Source of the DNA: Erodium maritimum
Lineage: Eukaryota > Streptophyta > Magnoliopsida > Geraniales > Geraniaceae
Direction: 5' to 3'
Assembly: GCA_963921825.1 (NCBI GenBank)
Contig: OY997596.1
Location: 13,521,001 to 13,585,000 of the forward strand
DNA length: 64,000 nt
Shown here piece after piece: positions 20,104-31,424 of the stretch (within the stretch, counting starts at the first letter, position 1; each line of letters starts with the position of its first letter). The notes beneath the pieces are model-generated. The model ran no database searches. It worked only from the letters and a program-made list of their open reading frames with translations, and was not told the origin of the DNA. The position numbers were made by a program, and so were the translations under genes.

Positions 20104-22250
20104 CTCCAAGCCCTGGGATGAAATTGACCTTAGAGCTGAATTGTCTTCCTGATGGACAGTAGCATTTATTGCTTCATTTTCTAAAGTGTTTTGCAAGCTG
20201 GCCTGAGGAGAGAGGGTTTTTTGGGCCATACCTATCATTAACTCCTTATGTGAATCTGTACTTTCTTCTTTCGAATAACAATGGTTGTTGAGTAACTAAA
20301 TCAATTGGCACCTGATGAGACTTCTCTTAGTTGTCATGGGTAGTTGTGAGTTGTGTTTGCGGAGTAGGATGAGTCTCTCCAATCTTTGAAGACGATTCAA
20401 GGCTGTCAGGCACAATCTTGTTCTGTAGACTGAGTAATTGATGAGAGGGGATATCAGAGGCAGAGGATGCATTGGTTGTAGGAGAAATAAGCTCAGGCAA
20501 GAGAGCTGAAACATTCCTTTCCAGACATAGATTTGGTTCAATAAATGAGTTTCTTGCATGTAGAGAATGTTCAACAATAACTTCTTTCCCAACTACTTCA
20601 TGTTGGCCTTCTGAGATAAATTGTGACAAGTTGGGAGCAACAAAGTATGTTTCTTCCCCATTTGAGAATGATCCACCAATCTGTGAGGATGATTGTTCCA
20701 AGTCTTCTTCAAAGTAAGGTGAGGCTAGAGGATCAGAGTTTGTACAACTTTGATCTTGGGAGGAGGATGTTTGAAGACTTACAATCTCAAGAACCTAAGA
20801 TAAACCTAGAGAACTCACCCAAAGTGTAAAGCAATGAGCTCCTAGATACAGTTTTACCTTAGAGGAAATTGGATTGTAAGTGGTGGAATGAATTAAAATG
20901 TAAGCAATACCAATATCAAAACCTGAATTGGAGACTGGATAAGAGTAAAAAAAAGGTTCCAAAGCCACTTACTACAACAACAAACGATTCCTCACACCAA
21001 CCTTGATATGGAATGCCATGAACAGGTACCCATGAAAATTTCCCTCCTTGCTTGTATAGTTTCTCCTTGTGAGGAATGAAAGAGAACCAATTCTTCAACC
21101 AAGCTCCATCATATTTCAAAAGCTCTTTGTCCATAATTGGATCAGGACAATGAATGAGCAAAGTTGTATTCCCCGAAGCTATGATTTGTATATCACAAAC
21201 TCCTTCCATGACTATATCTCTCCTGATATCAGTTGCACTGGGATTTCTGTGAGCAATAGCTAGATGACAATTGTGTAATAGCTGATTTTGTATTGTAACA
21301 ACAAAGTCTTGTAGCTTGTGAGGTTGGGGATCAGCTTTATGGATAATTAGATTCTGGGGTACTGAGGGTTTCTTTTGGGATAATGGTGAGGTTGGGTTTG
21401 GGCCTAAAGAAAGTTTGTTCCACGCTTGAGTAACATAGAGTTGGAAACCATTGATTGTATAGCCATTGAAGAGAAAGATTGCTTCTTACATTTGGGATTG
21501 ATAAAAAAAGTAACAGAACCCATAGCATTTCCCAAGTCTGCTTCTTTTTGTTGCCACATGAACTCTGACAATACCTCCAACTTCAGAGAAGAGGTTGGCC
21601 AGCCAATCTTGCTTTTCCCTGGATGGAATGTTATGAACATATACTACAAAGTGTGTGAGTGTGGATTTCCTATTGCTTCCTAAATATTGCTTCTCCTTGT
21701 ACTGTAACTGGGCCTTTTCTTAGGGATGAAGAGGTTGGGAATTGTGAGCTTTCCAGGGGGGTTGTCTCTGGTGGAAGGAGGGTGTAGTATCTGTACCTGA
21801 GGATACTGGTTGGAAGAATTCATCACAGAACATTTTATGTCCATCTAGTAGCTTCGTGTACCCTTCATGTCTGTATTGTTGTGTTCTGCCTGAGGAGTAA
21901 AGAGAATGCAACCAGCTTTTTCTTCTTCCTCTTTTCTTAATTCCTTTCTTTAGCCCATGCTCAAATCTGTGGACCAATTGAGGATGATGTGTCTTGGTTT
22001 TTCACCGAAGGGACTGCGTTCAAAAGACTTCGGCCACCCAAGGAAGACCCAGAGCCCCCTCCACAAAGTTCCTGCACCATCAATCTTGCTCCAAGGGTTG
22101 AATCTTCGGCAGAGGATTTCTGCTTGCCCACTTCCAGAGTGTTTAGGAGCTTCTGCCTTGATCCTTACAACTCTTGAGGTTGCTGAAGCACGAATCTGTC
22201 ATCATGTAGCAACTACAGCGCGTCTCTGTCGTTTGGCGTCCTAGAGAGAT
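20104..22250 (-). mobile_element. LINE-1, 5' portion: 5' UTR and RRM-type ORF1
   Basis: Continuation of LINE-1 on the 5' side of the Tekay-type insertion. The minus strand from about 21977 carries ORF1; sequence above that to about 22250 is probably 5' UTR. The exact 5' end and TSD of LINE-1 were not found. The insertion point of element 1 lies between the ORF1 C-terminal linker and the ORF2 endonuclease start. Confidence 0.7.
20110..21977 (-). pseudogene. LINE-1 ORF1 with RNA recognition motif (broken)
   Basis: ORF1 proteins of plant RRM-type LINEs (the BNR group described from beet) bind the element RNA. From ATG 21975-21977 the frame is open to a stop at 21720-21722. It continues in the same frame into an RRM (about 21662-21505) with RNP2-like VVYVHNIP and RNP1-like GKCYGFCYFF. 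After frameshifts, a conserved W-x3-WF...W-VP-HGIP block follows at 21209-20980, resembling the post-RRM domain of these proteins. A polar Ser/Asn/Glu-rich linker (20701-20110) then leads toward ORF2. At least one nonsense codon and several frame changes make it inactive. Confidence 0.65.
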
Positions 22251-22470
22251 ACATCTTTTTAGTCTTTCTGTAATGCTAAAAGAAGGCCAACGACACAGAG
22301 CGTTATGGAACGTGATATCTTTTTTCACAGCATTCCTTCTCATTGGGGAAGAAAAGATCGAAGTAGGAACACCAACGATCCCTACTTTGACACCGCAAAC
22401 AAATCCCAAGAAACTACCTAGATTTAAATAGTGGGAAGGATGAATAGTTTGGATTAGGATGATAAAAGAG

Positions 22471-23037
22471 AAATTTGATAAAATATACTCCATAATAACA
22501 TGAATTTTTTTATACTAGTATAATCTAAAATTAAAAAAAATATATGTTTTTTAAGAAAAACATAACCTTCTTTTCATTTAAACAAAATTCTTATTCTTCA
22601 CTCTATTTCTCATATTGTTCACATATCTTTTGAATATAAATTCATGTTTGATTAATTTAATAAAAATATATATTTAGAATAAATATTAATATTTTATATA
22701 TAAAAAACATTTTATTTAATTTTAATAATTAGTACAATCAGATTTTTTTCCCAAAAAGTCAGGTTATGTTGATAAACATTTTTAATAAAAATAAATTAAA
22801 ATATTAATTTAATAATTAATAAAATTTAATAACATATATATATGTTTAAATCCAAATTATTAAAAAAAATTTACAATATAAATTAAAATTATTTTTGTAT
22901 AAATATTAAAAAAGTAATTTGATTTTTTTTAAATTAATTATTTTTTAATAATTTATTAAATTAAATAGATTATTCTTTTGTGAAGTCTAAATTATTTTTC
23001 AAAACTTACCATAAAAAGTTTAAATTATCTTTTTTTA
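22471..23037 (+). repeat. AT-rich inverted-repeat arm, left
   Basis: Homologous, in opposite orientation, to about 29560-30157. Shared words include CTCCATAATA versus TTCCATAATA, AGTATAATC near the outer end, TAACCTTC, TCTATTTCT, and CTTACCAT...AATTATCTTTT near the inner end. The pair may be the long termini of one large transposon now stuffed with other insertions, or two separate insertions of the same repeat in opposite orientation. No convincing TSD was found. Confidence 0.5.
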
Positions 23038-23204
23038 GCACACGAAATTGAGATTTAATTGATATGAAAAGACAAGGTCACAGAGACCATACAAACTTGG
23101 AAATGAAATAAGCAAACTAAATAGGATGAGATACAATCTTGGTGACGGCCGAGACACTGATCATATATCTAAAGACCCGGTGTGACCTAGGGAGATGATA
23201 GGGG

Positions 23205-23388
23205 GTGGTTCCCTGTTTTGACTGTGCGAAGTACAATGAGTCCATTATACTTTCTTCGTCTCGACTTGATCGGTTATGCTATGTCGGAACAACCGATCAA
23301 AGAGTATGTCGGAGAAAGGAGGAAGTTGGAGTCAAAGAGCAACTGACTCCTAGAGGTCGGGGTGTGCCTCCTCAGAATCACATGAGAT
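23205..23388 (+). pseudogene. 5' part of an unknown ORF split by a LINE insertion
   Basis: An ORF starting at ATG 23205 stays open up to the LINE insertion site. If the LINE and one TSD copy are ignored, the same frame continues without a stop from 25375 to 25613. I recognise no domain; the protein is Arg/Ser/Cys-rich and may be part of a degenerate transposon protein. The in-frame continuity supports the insertion coordinates rather than proving a gene. Confidence 0.3.
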
Positions 23389-25360
23389 TTTTTTGATAAG
23401 CTCGAAATTTTTTATTAATAAGATCGAATCCAAAAAGACTCGGAATGCCCTGATTCAAGCAGAATCATGGGAGGTCAAAAAACCAGAAAACGCTTACAAA
23501 GGAATTCTTCTAAGGGGGAACTAAAAGGATATACCTTAACCCAAACAGGAAAACCAAAACAAAAATAAAAACCAAAAAAAAAAAACTAATGAGCTGACTT
23601 CTGCCGAGCCTTATGAGACGATTTCCAGAAGATCGAAATAGGAGGGGCCGTCTTGAGATTACGTTCCCGAGTCAAAGAACGAGCTCTCGAACGAGTAACA
23701 ACGGTAAAAGTAGAAGGTCGGCTCTGACGCGGTTGTAGGAGGGCGTCCTTCCAAGGGCTATTCTCCTTCTCCTCCGCTTCCACCGGAACCTCTACCCCGT
23801 CGATGACGCCCGAGGCACCTGTCGCCACCCCAACCACATGGCCCTCCACAACTGTGCCTTCCAGACAGCCCACCTGAAACTGGGCCGAAGCTGCTCTTAA
23901 AGTTGCTGGATCAGCAACATCCAAGCCCAACAACACACAACAGAGACCCGGACTAGACTTCGAGCGCGCCACGCCATCCTGCGATGCTTGAATGGCAAGA
24001 CAACCCAACGAAGTCGGAGAATCGCTACAACCCGCAAGATCAGTCTTACCCTCCGATAAAGATGTGTCAGATTCAAAAACCAAATTGGACCTTTGCCGAG
24101 AATCGCGAAAAAATCAAAGCCGATCAATCTACAATCGAATCTCCTCGGTCAACCAATCAACCACCGAGGTCGAACTCCGGCCACCGTCGAGCAGTAGCTT
24201 CAACAACATACCATCCTTCATCTTAGGCCTCTTCTCTTGCAGAAACAAAGACCCCTTACCTCCCTGATCAATGCTCTATTCTGGTTCCTTATCGCTGCTC
24301 CAACTCCGACCTACAACCTGGTGCCCCAAAACTTGATAAGATGGACCAATCTCCGTCCCCAACACCACCTTACCCTCTACAACCGGATCTTCCACATCTA
24401 AACGATTACTAGAAGCCAAACAGGGGATGTTCTGTTTACTAGAAGCCAAATAGTGGATGCTCTGTTTTGAGATACTTGAACATTTACCCGGAAAAGGAAC
24501 CCATTCTGGCCGAGCTAACACCACAAAGAGAATATAGCCCTTATACTTGAATCCATTGTATTTCTCAATGGCCTTCTTTACAGCTGAGGGTGAACGGAAT
24601 TCAACAAAACCGAAACATCGGCCTTTCCGATTCGATCGCTTGATGGCAATGGCTGACACAACCTCTCCAAACTCCCCAAATAAGGTCCGAATCAAGTTAC
24701 CAGTTGAGCCAAAAGGTATATTATACACGAAAACCTTTGAATCTGACCTTGTATTCGCTGCTGGAGAAACGGGTAAAACTTGGTCCTTCAACGAGTTCGT
24801 CGCCGGAACCGGAGCTAACTCTCGTAGGTGAATATCATTAGACCGGTGAAAAACTTCCAGGACCTGCTTCTCAGCTTTCTTCACGCCCTGGTTCACCACA
24901 ACATCTTTCGGCAAGGCACCATCGTGAACGGCCTCCCTAGTAACAGGCTTTACAACCTGTGCTACCCCTTCATTGCCCAAAGAACGTTTCCGAGTTCGCT
25001 TCAGACGCCCTGTACCCAAAACATTCTTCGCCCCTCTCTTATTTGAAGCAAAATTCTTACCCCTCTTAGCATCTCTTGACAAAGAAACCTTAGCAGGAGC
25101 TGCTGCTATTACCGAACAATAAGAGCCATACAAATTGATCAACAGAGAACAAAAAGATGCAAAGGAGAGGGGAGAAGGAGCTTTCATCGCATAAGTTACG
25201 ATTCATTAAATAGTGAATTGGAACCGTGAACCCTTCAATATTGTGAATGCTCTAAGACCTCCCAATTTTGACGGGACTTTATGTTGTTGATCTGATTAGG
25301 ACTGAGATATGTATTTTTAGTCTTGGGACAAGTACAAAACAGTAATTAAAGATTTGATCG
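23389..25360 (-). mobile_element. ORF1-only LINE copy with 14-bp TSD and poly(A)
   Basis: Bounded by a perfect duplication GAATCACATGAGAT (23375-23388 and 25361-25374). On the minus strand it runs from a ~170-bp leader through one RRM-bearing ORF1 frame to a 3' UTR ending ATTAATAAAAAATTTCGAGC and a short A tail (the T run at 23388-23394). It has no endonuclease, RT or zf-RVT. The 3' UTR resembles other plant LINE tails. This is a half-LINE: either internally deleted before mobilisation, or a trans-mobilised ORF1-only lineage comparable to mammalian HAL1. Confidence 0.85.
23586..25187 (-). pseudogene. RRM-containing LINE ORF1 (534 codons, three stops)
   Basis: One minus-strand frame without frameshifts from ATG 25187 to the stop at 23586. 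The first 303 codons are uninterrupted, then come TAG 24276-24278, TAG 24129-24131 and TGA 24114-24116, after which 165 codons are open to the end. The RRM lies at residues 151-227, with RNP2 VFVYNI (152-157) and RNP1 KGRCFGFVEF (188-197). The N-terminal 30 residues are hydrophobic, the next 60 are Lys/Arg-rich, and the C-terminal part is Ser/Pro/Val-rich. The expected role is coating LINE RNA. It could be mistaken for a 303-aa host RNA-binding gene, but the flanking TSD and poly(A) mark it as retroposed. Confidence 0.75.
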
Positions 25361-25374
25361 GAATCACATGAGAT

Positions 25375-25938
25375 GCCCTAGAGTACTCATGGGGACCTGC
25401 GAGGCAGCTCATCGTGCCTCGCTTCTGCCCCAGCGAGGTAGTTTCTCAACCATGTCTATGGAGTCCAGACTACCTCGTTGGGAGGAGAAGAGTCGTCTGT
25501 CCCCAAGGAGGAAACATACCAGTGGGGTTCCTCCATCCTTTGGTTTAGGAGGCCATGTTCATACTCTCAAGAAGGGGATGGATACTATAGAGGGTCCTCT
25601 TGTTGTGCCCTAGTTGTCTCCCCGGGGTCAGTTTCAGTCTACCTGTCCCCGTCCTTCGATAGATGTGAGATTGGTCTCTCACGTCTCCCGTGTGAGTCTT
25701 GTATAGACGGGTATCGAGTGCTACACGAAGTTGTAGTAGCATGGCCATCGGCCGAGAAGTACAGCCTGAAGCTCGTCCAGTTAGTCCATCATCATCAATC
25801 GGCTCGAAAAGGATCCGTTCATGTTGGTGGAGCATATGCCAGTGGGACGATGTATCCGTCTGGTATCCCCGATTCGTCCATGCTTGTGGTTAGGAGTCTG
25901 GTGTTGCATCCGAAGGTCTGGGCGGATTCCTAGATGCT
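25375..25938 (+). pseudogene. Coding-like sequence downstream of the half-LINE, family unknown
   Basis: Continues the frame interrupted at 23388 as far as the stop near 25613; a second frame is open at 25478-25933. GC content and the lack of stops suggest a decayed protein gene or transposon ORF cut again by the solo LTR at 25939. No motif is recognisable. Confidence 0.3.
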
Positions 25939-26854
25939 TGTAAGAACCGCGCCCGGTCGATCCCGGTCGAGCCATATGTTTTCGGTGAAAGTTGACTTTT
26001 TGCCGGAAAAGTCAACTGATGACTCCGGAAGTCATTCGGGACCTTTCCGGGGCCCAAAAATCTTAGCCGTCGTTACAGTTAGCTTAATTGGGCCGTTTCC
26101 TTTCAAGTTACTGTAATTGTGAAAAAGTCAACGGTAAGTCAACTCGGGCTAAAATACGCCGATTTAAGGACAAAACCGATTAAATTAGAAGTGCTGGATT
26201 TAATTTGAGTAGAGGTGGTCCCCACTTGGACACTTGTCCTTAAAAGCTTGGAAGGGAAGAAAGAGGGTTAAAAAGACCCATGTGTCCCTTATTTGTGTTG
26301 CCTTGAAGAAATAAGGGTAAGGGGGCGTTTTGGGATTTCAAAAGTAGGCTAAAGGCACACAAAACAAGACCAATTCAGCTTATTTGTGCTTGTGGACGAA
26401 TTTGAGAGAGAGAGGTAGAAGAAAGGGAGTTTTGGTGGCTTGAAGAAGAAGAAAGAGGAAAATGGGGGTCTTGAACCCATTCTCTACCCAAATCCTCCCA
26501 TTTTCACTTGTTTCTTCACCTATTATCTATTCTCAAGCTAAATCCCCAACCCTTTTTCGTTTTTGCTGTTTTTAGTTCATGGGTTTTGAGGAGAAATGAT
26601 GAACTTGGTTGAGGGTAGAAGCTTGGATGGTGGATAATGATTTTTGGAGAAGAAAAAGAGTTAGATGATTGATTTAACTTGGTTTTGAGTAGTTTTGATG
26701 AAACCCATTGAGGGTGTTGAAGTATAGGGGATTGTTGGGTCTGTTTTGGAGGATGAAGAGGTCATCAATGGAGGTTGAAGAGGTCATCAATGGAGGTTTT
26801 GTAGAGAAATTCGTAGAAAACGAAGTGGAAGAATGAGGAAGAAGGGCCGTCTGG

Positions 26855-27075
26855 ACCGGCACGGAATGCTGCACGGAACGGGCCAGCTTCCGGCACGGAG
26901 TGCTGCACGGACTGGGCTAGGGTCTGGCACGGTGTGCAGCACGAACCGTACCTGGTCCCGGGCTGGTGTGCCGCACGGGCCGTGCCTGGTCCCGGGCCGG
27001 TCTGTGGCGCGGGCCGGGTCGGGTACCGGGGTGGTGTGCTGCACGGGCCGGGTCAGTTTCCGGGCCTGTGGGCCA
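26855..27075 (+). repeat. GC-rich imperfect minisatellite in the solo LTR
   Basis: About six units of 33-36 bp, each with a TGCTGCACGGGCCGGG-like core. It makes several overlapping ORFs on both strands that are not genes. Confidence 0.7.
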
Positions 27076-27307
27076 CCCGGATTGGGCCTCATTACGGCCC
27101 ATTTCCCGTTTTAGCCCATGTTGGACTTTCGGGCTTAGTTTTATTGTTCCTCGTTAAGAACACAACTGTTTGGGTTTTGATTCGAGTATTGTTTTGTGAT
27201 CCAAGACTTTGGACCCAAGTGTGACGGAGGAGGAGACCCTTGGATCTCGTGAAGTGGAGGAGGAAGCTAGCTAGGTCGTCCGTAGCTAGGATTGGAGTGC
27301 TTTTGAG

Positions 27308-28334
27308 GTAGGGAACGTAGCGAATACCGGTTTAATTGCGGAACGTTACTAGTATGCATATAGGTTGTAATTACTTGTTTTAATGATTAGAATTGCATGA
27401 TTAGGATGTGAGGAACGAGTGAAATGAGGGATAGCTTACGTGACATGTCGAGCCGTAAGTTTGGGATTGTCGTGCTGTAGAAATGCATGTGGGCCATGTC
27501 GAGCCCTTAGGTTGCGTGTTGATTGAAATTCCATGATCTTTGATTGAGATGCATGATGTGTGACTTAGTCGTGTTTAATTGAGAAGCATGATTGGTATAC
27601 TCGGTGTAGCATGTTGTTGCTATGTTTGGGCAAGTGTGCCATGTGTGATGTGATGTGAACCATTGGTTGTGATATAATCGGGTGAGTGATAGACCGATGT
27701 GCTGTGTTATGGTGAGTTGGCTCGGTTGGTATACCGTGGTCGAACCATGGCATTGTGATGCGTGTTATTCTCTTGATGTGTATTCCAAGAGGAGGTGTGT
27801 CCGGTATGATACTCACACTGAGAGAGTATACCGGTGTAGGGTATCTAGACCGAGGATGGTGATCATTCCCCGATGCTATGTGGTACGGGAAGGCGTACGA
27901 CCGAGGTATGTGCCGGTCCGGTATGCATGAGGCCCCAAGTCTACGTGACGGGAAGACATCCGACTGAATGTATTTCCGGTCAGGGATGTGCCCCGAGTCT
28001 ACGTGACGGGAAGATATCGGGACCGATGCTGTGTGGTCCGGTACGATATAAGTGGTTGTGTGCATTCGGTGATGTTGGGAACTATTGTACGGAATTGGTG
28101 TTTGTTCCGCTGTGTGTTCTATGCTTGCTGATTGGCTGTGTACGTTGTTTTAAGTGCGATTATGGTCTTGTGAGAGTGTTTGGTGGTTGGTAACTTCCCG
28201 TGGGCGTTGTTAGTAGTTATGCTTTGCTAGTATGCCCTAATTGGACGGTTACTCGTGGTGATGAATGAATGTTCATAACCTTAACTACTTTTCCTACTGA
28301 GCGAAAGCTCACCCCTTACCTTGTTGTTTTTCAG
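27308..28334 (+). other. Intron-like module in the solo LTR
   Basis: Donor-like TTTGAG|GTAGGG at 27308 and acceptor-like TTGTTGTTTTTCAG|GT ending at 28334 (1027 bp). The arrangement matches element 1, with the GAAA-loop hairpin 23 bp before the acceptor. The interior differs completely in sequence from element 1, so conservation of the edges is notable. Confidence 0.4.
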
Positions 28335-28595
28335 GTCTTGAGCGGGATCTGTGCTAGCGGGATTCTCGGCGCTTGGGGGCCAGCGAGGGTCTTGTCTAGT
28401 TGTCTAGCGACGTACTGTTTATTTGAACTAAACACTTTATTACTGGTTTTTATGAGCTGTTGACTCATTTTATCGGATTTGTTGAATTTCGGAGTATTAT
28501 TTTAAAATTTATTCCTTTGAATTACTTTAATTAATTATTACTTTAAGTTCACGTCTCCAGTCCGGTCAAAACCGGATTTGGGGCGTGACAATGCT

Positions 28596-29559
28596 TGTTG
28601 GCGTCGTAGGTAAGGGCTAGTATCAAAGGGCCTAGGGTAGAAGTGGAGTGGGAGTGTCATTAGGGGTTGTGCCTTAATGGGCCACCGAGAGTCACGAGAT
28701 CCCAAATCCATGGGCTCCTCTCTAGCTCTACATCGAAGGGCAGATTCCTCATCATCCTCTATGTCAATCTGACATCCTTTTTTGGGCATGGGATTTTGGC
28801 TGGGACTAGAAATCTCCATGGTATAGTGTCGTTTCTTTGGCAGTCCAATGTTAGGCGGTGTCCCCATCCTCCTCCATGTCGATTAGACGGCGCTGTGGTT
28901 GGGTTCAAGGTTCTGACTAGAGGTGGCAGTCCCTAGGGTACATGTACGCCATTTCGTGAGGCAATCTTCGAATATCAGTATCAGGGGAAGAGGCTTCCTC
29001 CCGTGGTTTGATACACGGGCCTTAATGGATTGGTCAAGCCATTACCACAGGACGAATCGCCAAGTAGGAGGTGGTGGGTGGGGACGGTGAGCGGGTAGCC
29101 ATGGAGATTAATAGAAAGGAGGGCGGATGTGGCGATAGGGAAAATTGGAAATGAAACTTTTGAGGGGAAGAGCGATTTGAAAGAGGAAAGAAATCCTAGG
29201 TTTTTAAATTTTTTTACGTAATCTTTGAATTATGTTTTTTTTTAAAACACTTATCAGTATAATCTTATTTTCCCAAAAAAATTACAATCTAATTTTAATA
29301 ATTATTTTTAATTTAATTCAAAATTTTAAATTTATAATGGTAATTTTTCAAAAATATTTCATATTTAAAAAATAACTATTTTAAAAACTGAAATTTCAAA
29401 TTTTAAAAAATTCTTATCTTCTTCACCTATCTTTTAAAAATAAATTCGTATTAAAATATATTTTTAAAATAAATATTCACATTGTATACATAAATATTAA
29501 TTAAAAATTATTTTTTAATTTATTTATGAAAAAATCAAATTATTTTTTATAAGTATTTT
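28596..29559. other. Gene-poor stretch
   Basis: A minus-strand ORF at 28538-28867 (109 codons, polar, acidic patch DIEDDEE) has no recognised family and overlaps the solo LTR end. From about 29210 the sequence becomes very AT-rich and grades into the right inverted arm. Confidence 0.4.
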
Positions 29560-30157
29560 TAAAAGATAATTAAAATTTATAATGGTAAAGTTTTAAAAAT
29601 AATTTATAATTCATGAAAAATAATAGTTCAATTTATTAATTATTCACTTTTTTATTTTATTTATAAAAAATATTTTATTCAATTTTATAAATTACTAAAA
29701 TCATATTATTTTAATAAATATTTATGAATATAATTTTAATTTACAATTTTAATCTTTCAAAAATAATTTAGAGTTTATAAAAATATTTTATTCAATTTTT
29801 TAATCATGAAACTCATATTTTACTTTATTTTTGTTTAAAAATACTAATAAAGATAATCTTATTTTTAAAATAAATAAATTAATATATGATTTTAATAATT
29901 AATAAGATGGAATAATTTTTATACTAAATATCAATATTTATTTCGTAAATATATTTGAATAAATTATTTAAACATGAGTTTATTTTCAAAAGATAGGTGA
30001 ACAAGGTAAGAAATAGAGCGTGATATTAATCTTTTTGTTTACATTCGAAGGTTATTTTTGTCTTGAAAACTACAAAAAAGGCATATTTTTTCAGTTTTGG
30101 ATTATACTAACATAGAACACAAATCCATTCTATTATGGAACATACTTTATTAAATTT
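29560..30157 (-). repeat. AT-rich inverted-repeat arm, right
   Basis: Counterpart of 22471-23037 in reverse orientation. It is more diverged toward the inside and contains several near-repeats of TAATAATTTAT-type words. The AT-rich DNA at 29210-29560 may be a further partial duplication of the arm. Confidence 0.5.
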
Positions 30158-31424
30158 TCATAGTAAAAGGGCTTAGAAGCTCAACACTAAACACATGAAA
30201 TGGTCCCATGGGGAGGTAGATTCCCAAGATCAAGACTGATGTTGGTAATATGCCCTAGGTCAATCTCACATATATTGTCTTTATTATTTGTCGTTGATGG
30301 GACCATATCTTGTAGGGTCTTTTTGCATTCATATGCACACATTTTATCTATTTCATGTTAAGTAAACAATTTTTAGTTACTTTTTATTTATTTTCTTTTT
30401 GGATCCTTCGAATTTTCCTTGTCGTTTTTGGTAGGTTTTGCTCCCGGAGGTGATTTTAGCATCATGAAGAAATATTGGATCCCTCTAGGTGAACCCAATT
30501 CATACTTCGTGAAATTTCAAGGGAAAACATGTCTAGGAGTCTCAGATTTTCTATGTAGACCAGCCAACTTGAAAGAGTCATATCTCAATCGTCTGTACTT
30601 CACATCAATTGATTCTTGATGCTAAATTGTAGCGGAAGAAGTATCTACAACTTTGCAAAATGAATCATATCCAAATTCGGTATGTACAAGAGCTACAATT
30701 CGGGTCGTTTGTCAACAATCTACCTCCATCAAGTCATTCCACTTTGTGAAGGAACAGGGTGGTAGGACATTTGACAGAGAGACTCCACTGTCTAGGTCTA
30801 CCTGTGTAGGTCACAGTAGAGGTGCCCAACTGCCTTTAATACCCGAAAATTAGGTCATTTTTTGGGTATGCATCATTTGGGGGTCCGAAAATTGAGAGGG
30901 ATTCAGCCAAGAGGAGTTAGGAGGAGCCACTAACACTCAAATGAAGCAAGATGTAGCCATTAAGGGAAAGGAGAAAAAAAAATCAAGGTGCAAGAGAGGG
31001 TCTCCATTTTCAACCTCCATTGAAGAGAAGATCCAGAGCTTGGGGAAGAAGGAGGAGATGTTTTGGGCTGGATTCTTTACTCTAGGCCATGGATATACGA
31101 ATTCATAAGACCGCCTAAAAACCAAGATCAAGAACAATAAAGTGCAAAATCAGATATGGATCAAGAAAGCGCAATAATCATTAAACACCATAAAAAAGTT
31201 ACAACAAACCTATACAACTTAGTTCAACGTTGACTTATTCACCATTATAACATTAGATTTACATTAAAAAAAATGATAACCCGTTTCTTGGGTTCGGCTA
31301 AAAGTTTTTTAAGTTTCTTGCGAAACTTTCGTAAAGAAAGAAAAGTTTTCTCTTGTGAGGGGTACTTTTAGAATACGATGAAGATATGCATAATTTTCAA
31401 AAATAAATACAAAAATGATATATT
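30158..31424. other. No recognisable gene
   Basis: Small plus-strand ORFs at 30419-30619 and 30653-30853 lack identifiable domains; the first (FAPGGDFSIMKKYWIPLG...) looks protein-like and may be a transposon fragment. No TSD-bounded element could be defined. Confidence 0.4.

Larger units (their letters stand above)
25939..28590 (+). mobile_element. Solo LTR of a Tekay-related family, TSD ATGCT
   Basis: TGTAAGAACC...GGGGCGTGACA, 2652 bp, flanked by the 5-bp TSD ATGCT (25934-25938 and 28591-28595), with no internal region. It shares with the two full-length elements the terminal sequence, a U3 block around 25975-26110 (GACTTTTTGCCGGAAAAGTC ... TTGGGCCGTTTCC), a TTGGAGTGCTTTT...GAGGTAGGGAA word at the donor-like site, and the hairpin. 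Overall it is diverged and represents a different family. It arose by recombination between two LTRs. Confidence 0.9.

Noticed and set aside
24276..25187. Host RRM RNA-binding protein gene
   Set aside because: The ORF is bounded by a 14-bp TSD and poly(A), continues in frame past its stop, and has a LINE-type 3' UTR.
26833..27224. Overlapping ORFs of 60-100 codons on both strands
   Set aside because: They are translations of a GC-rich minisatellite inside a solo LTR.
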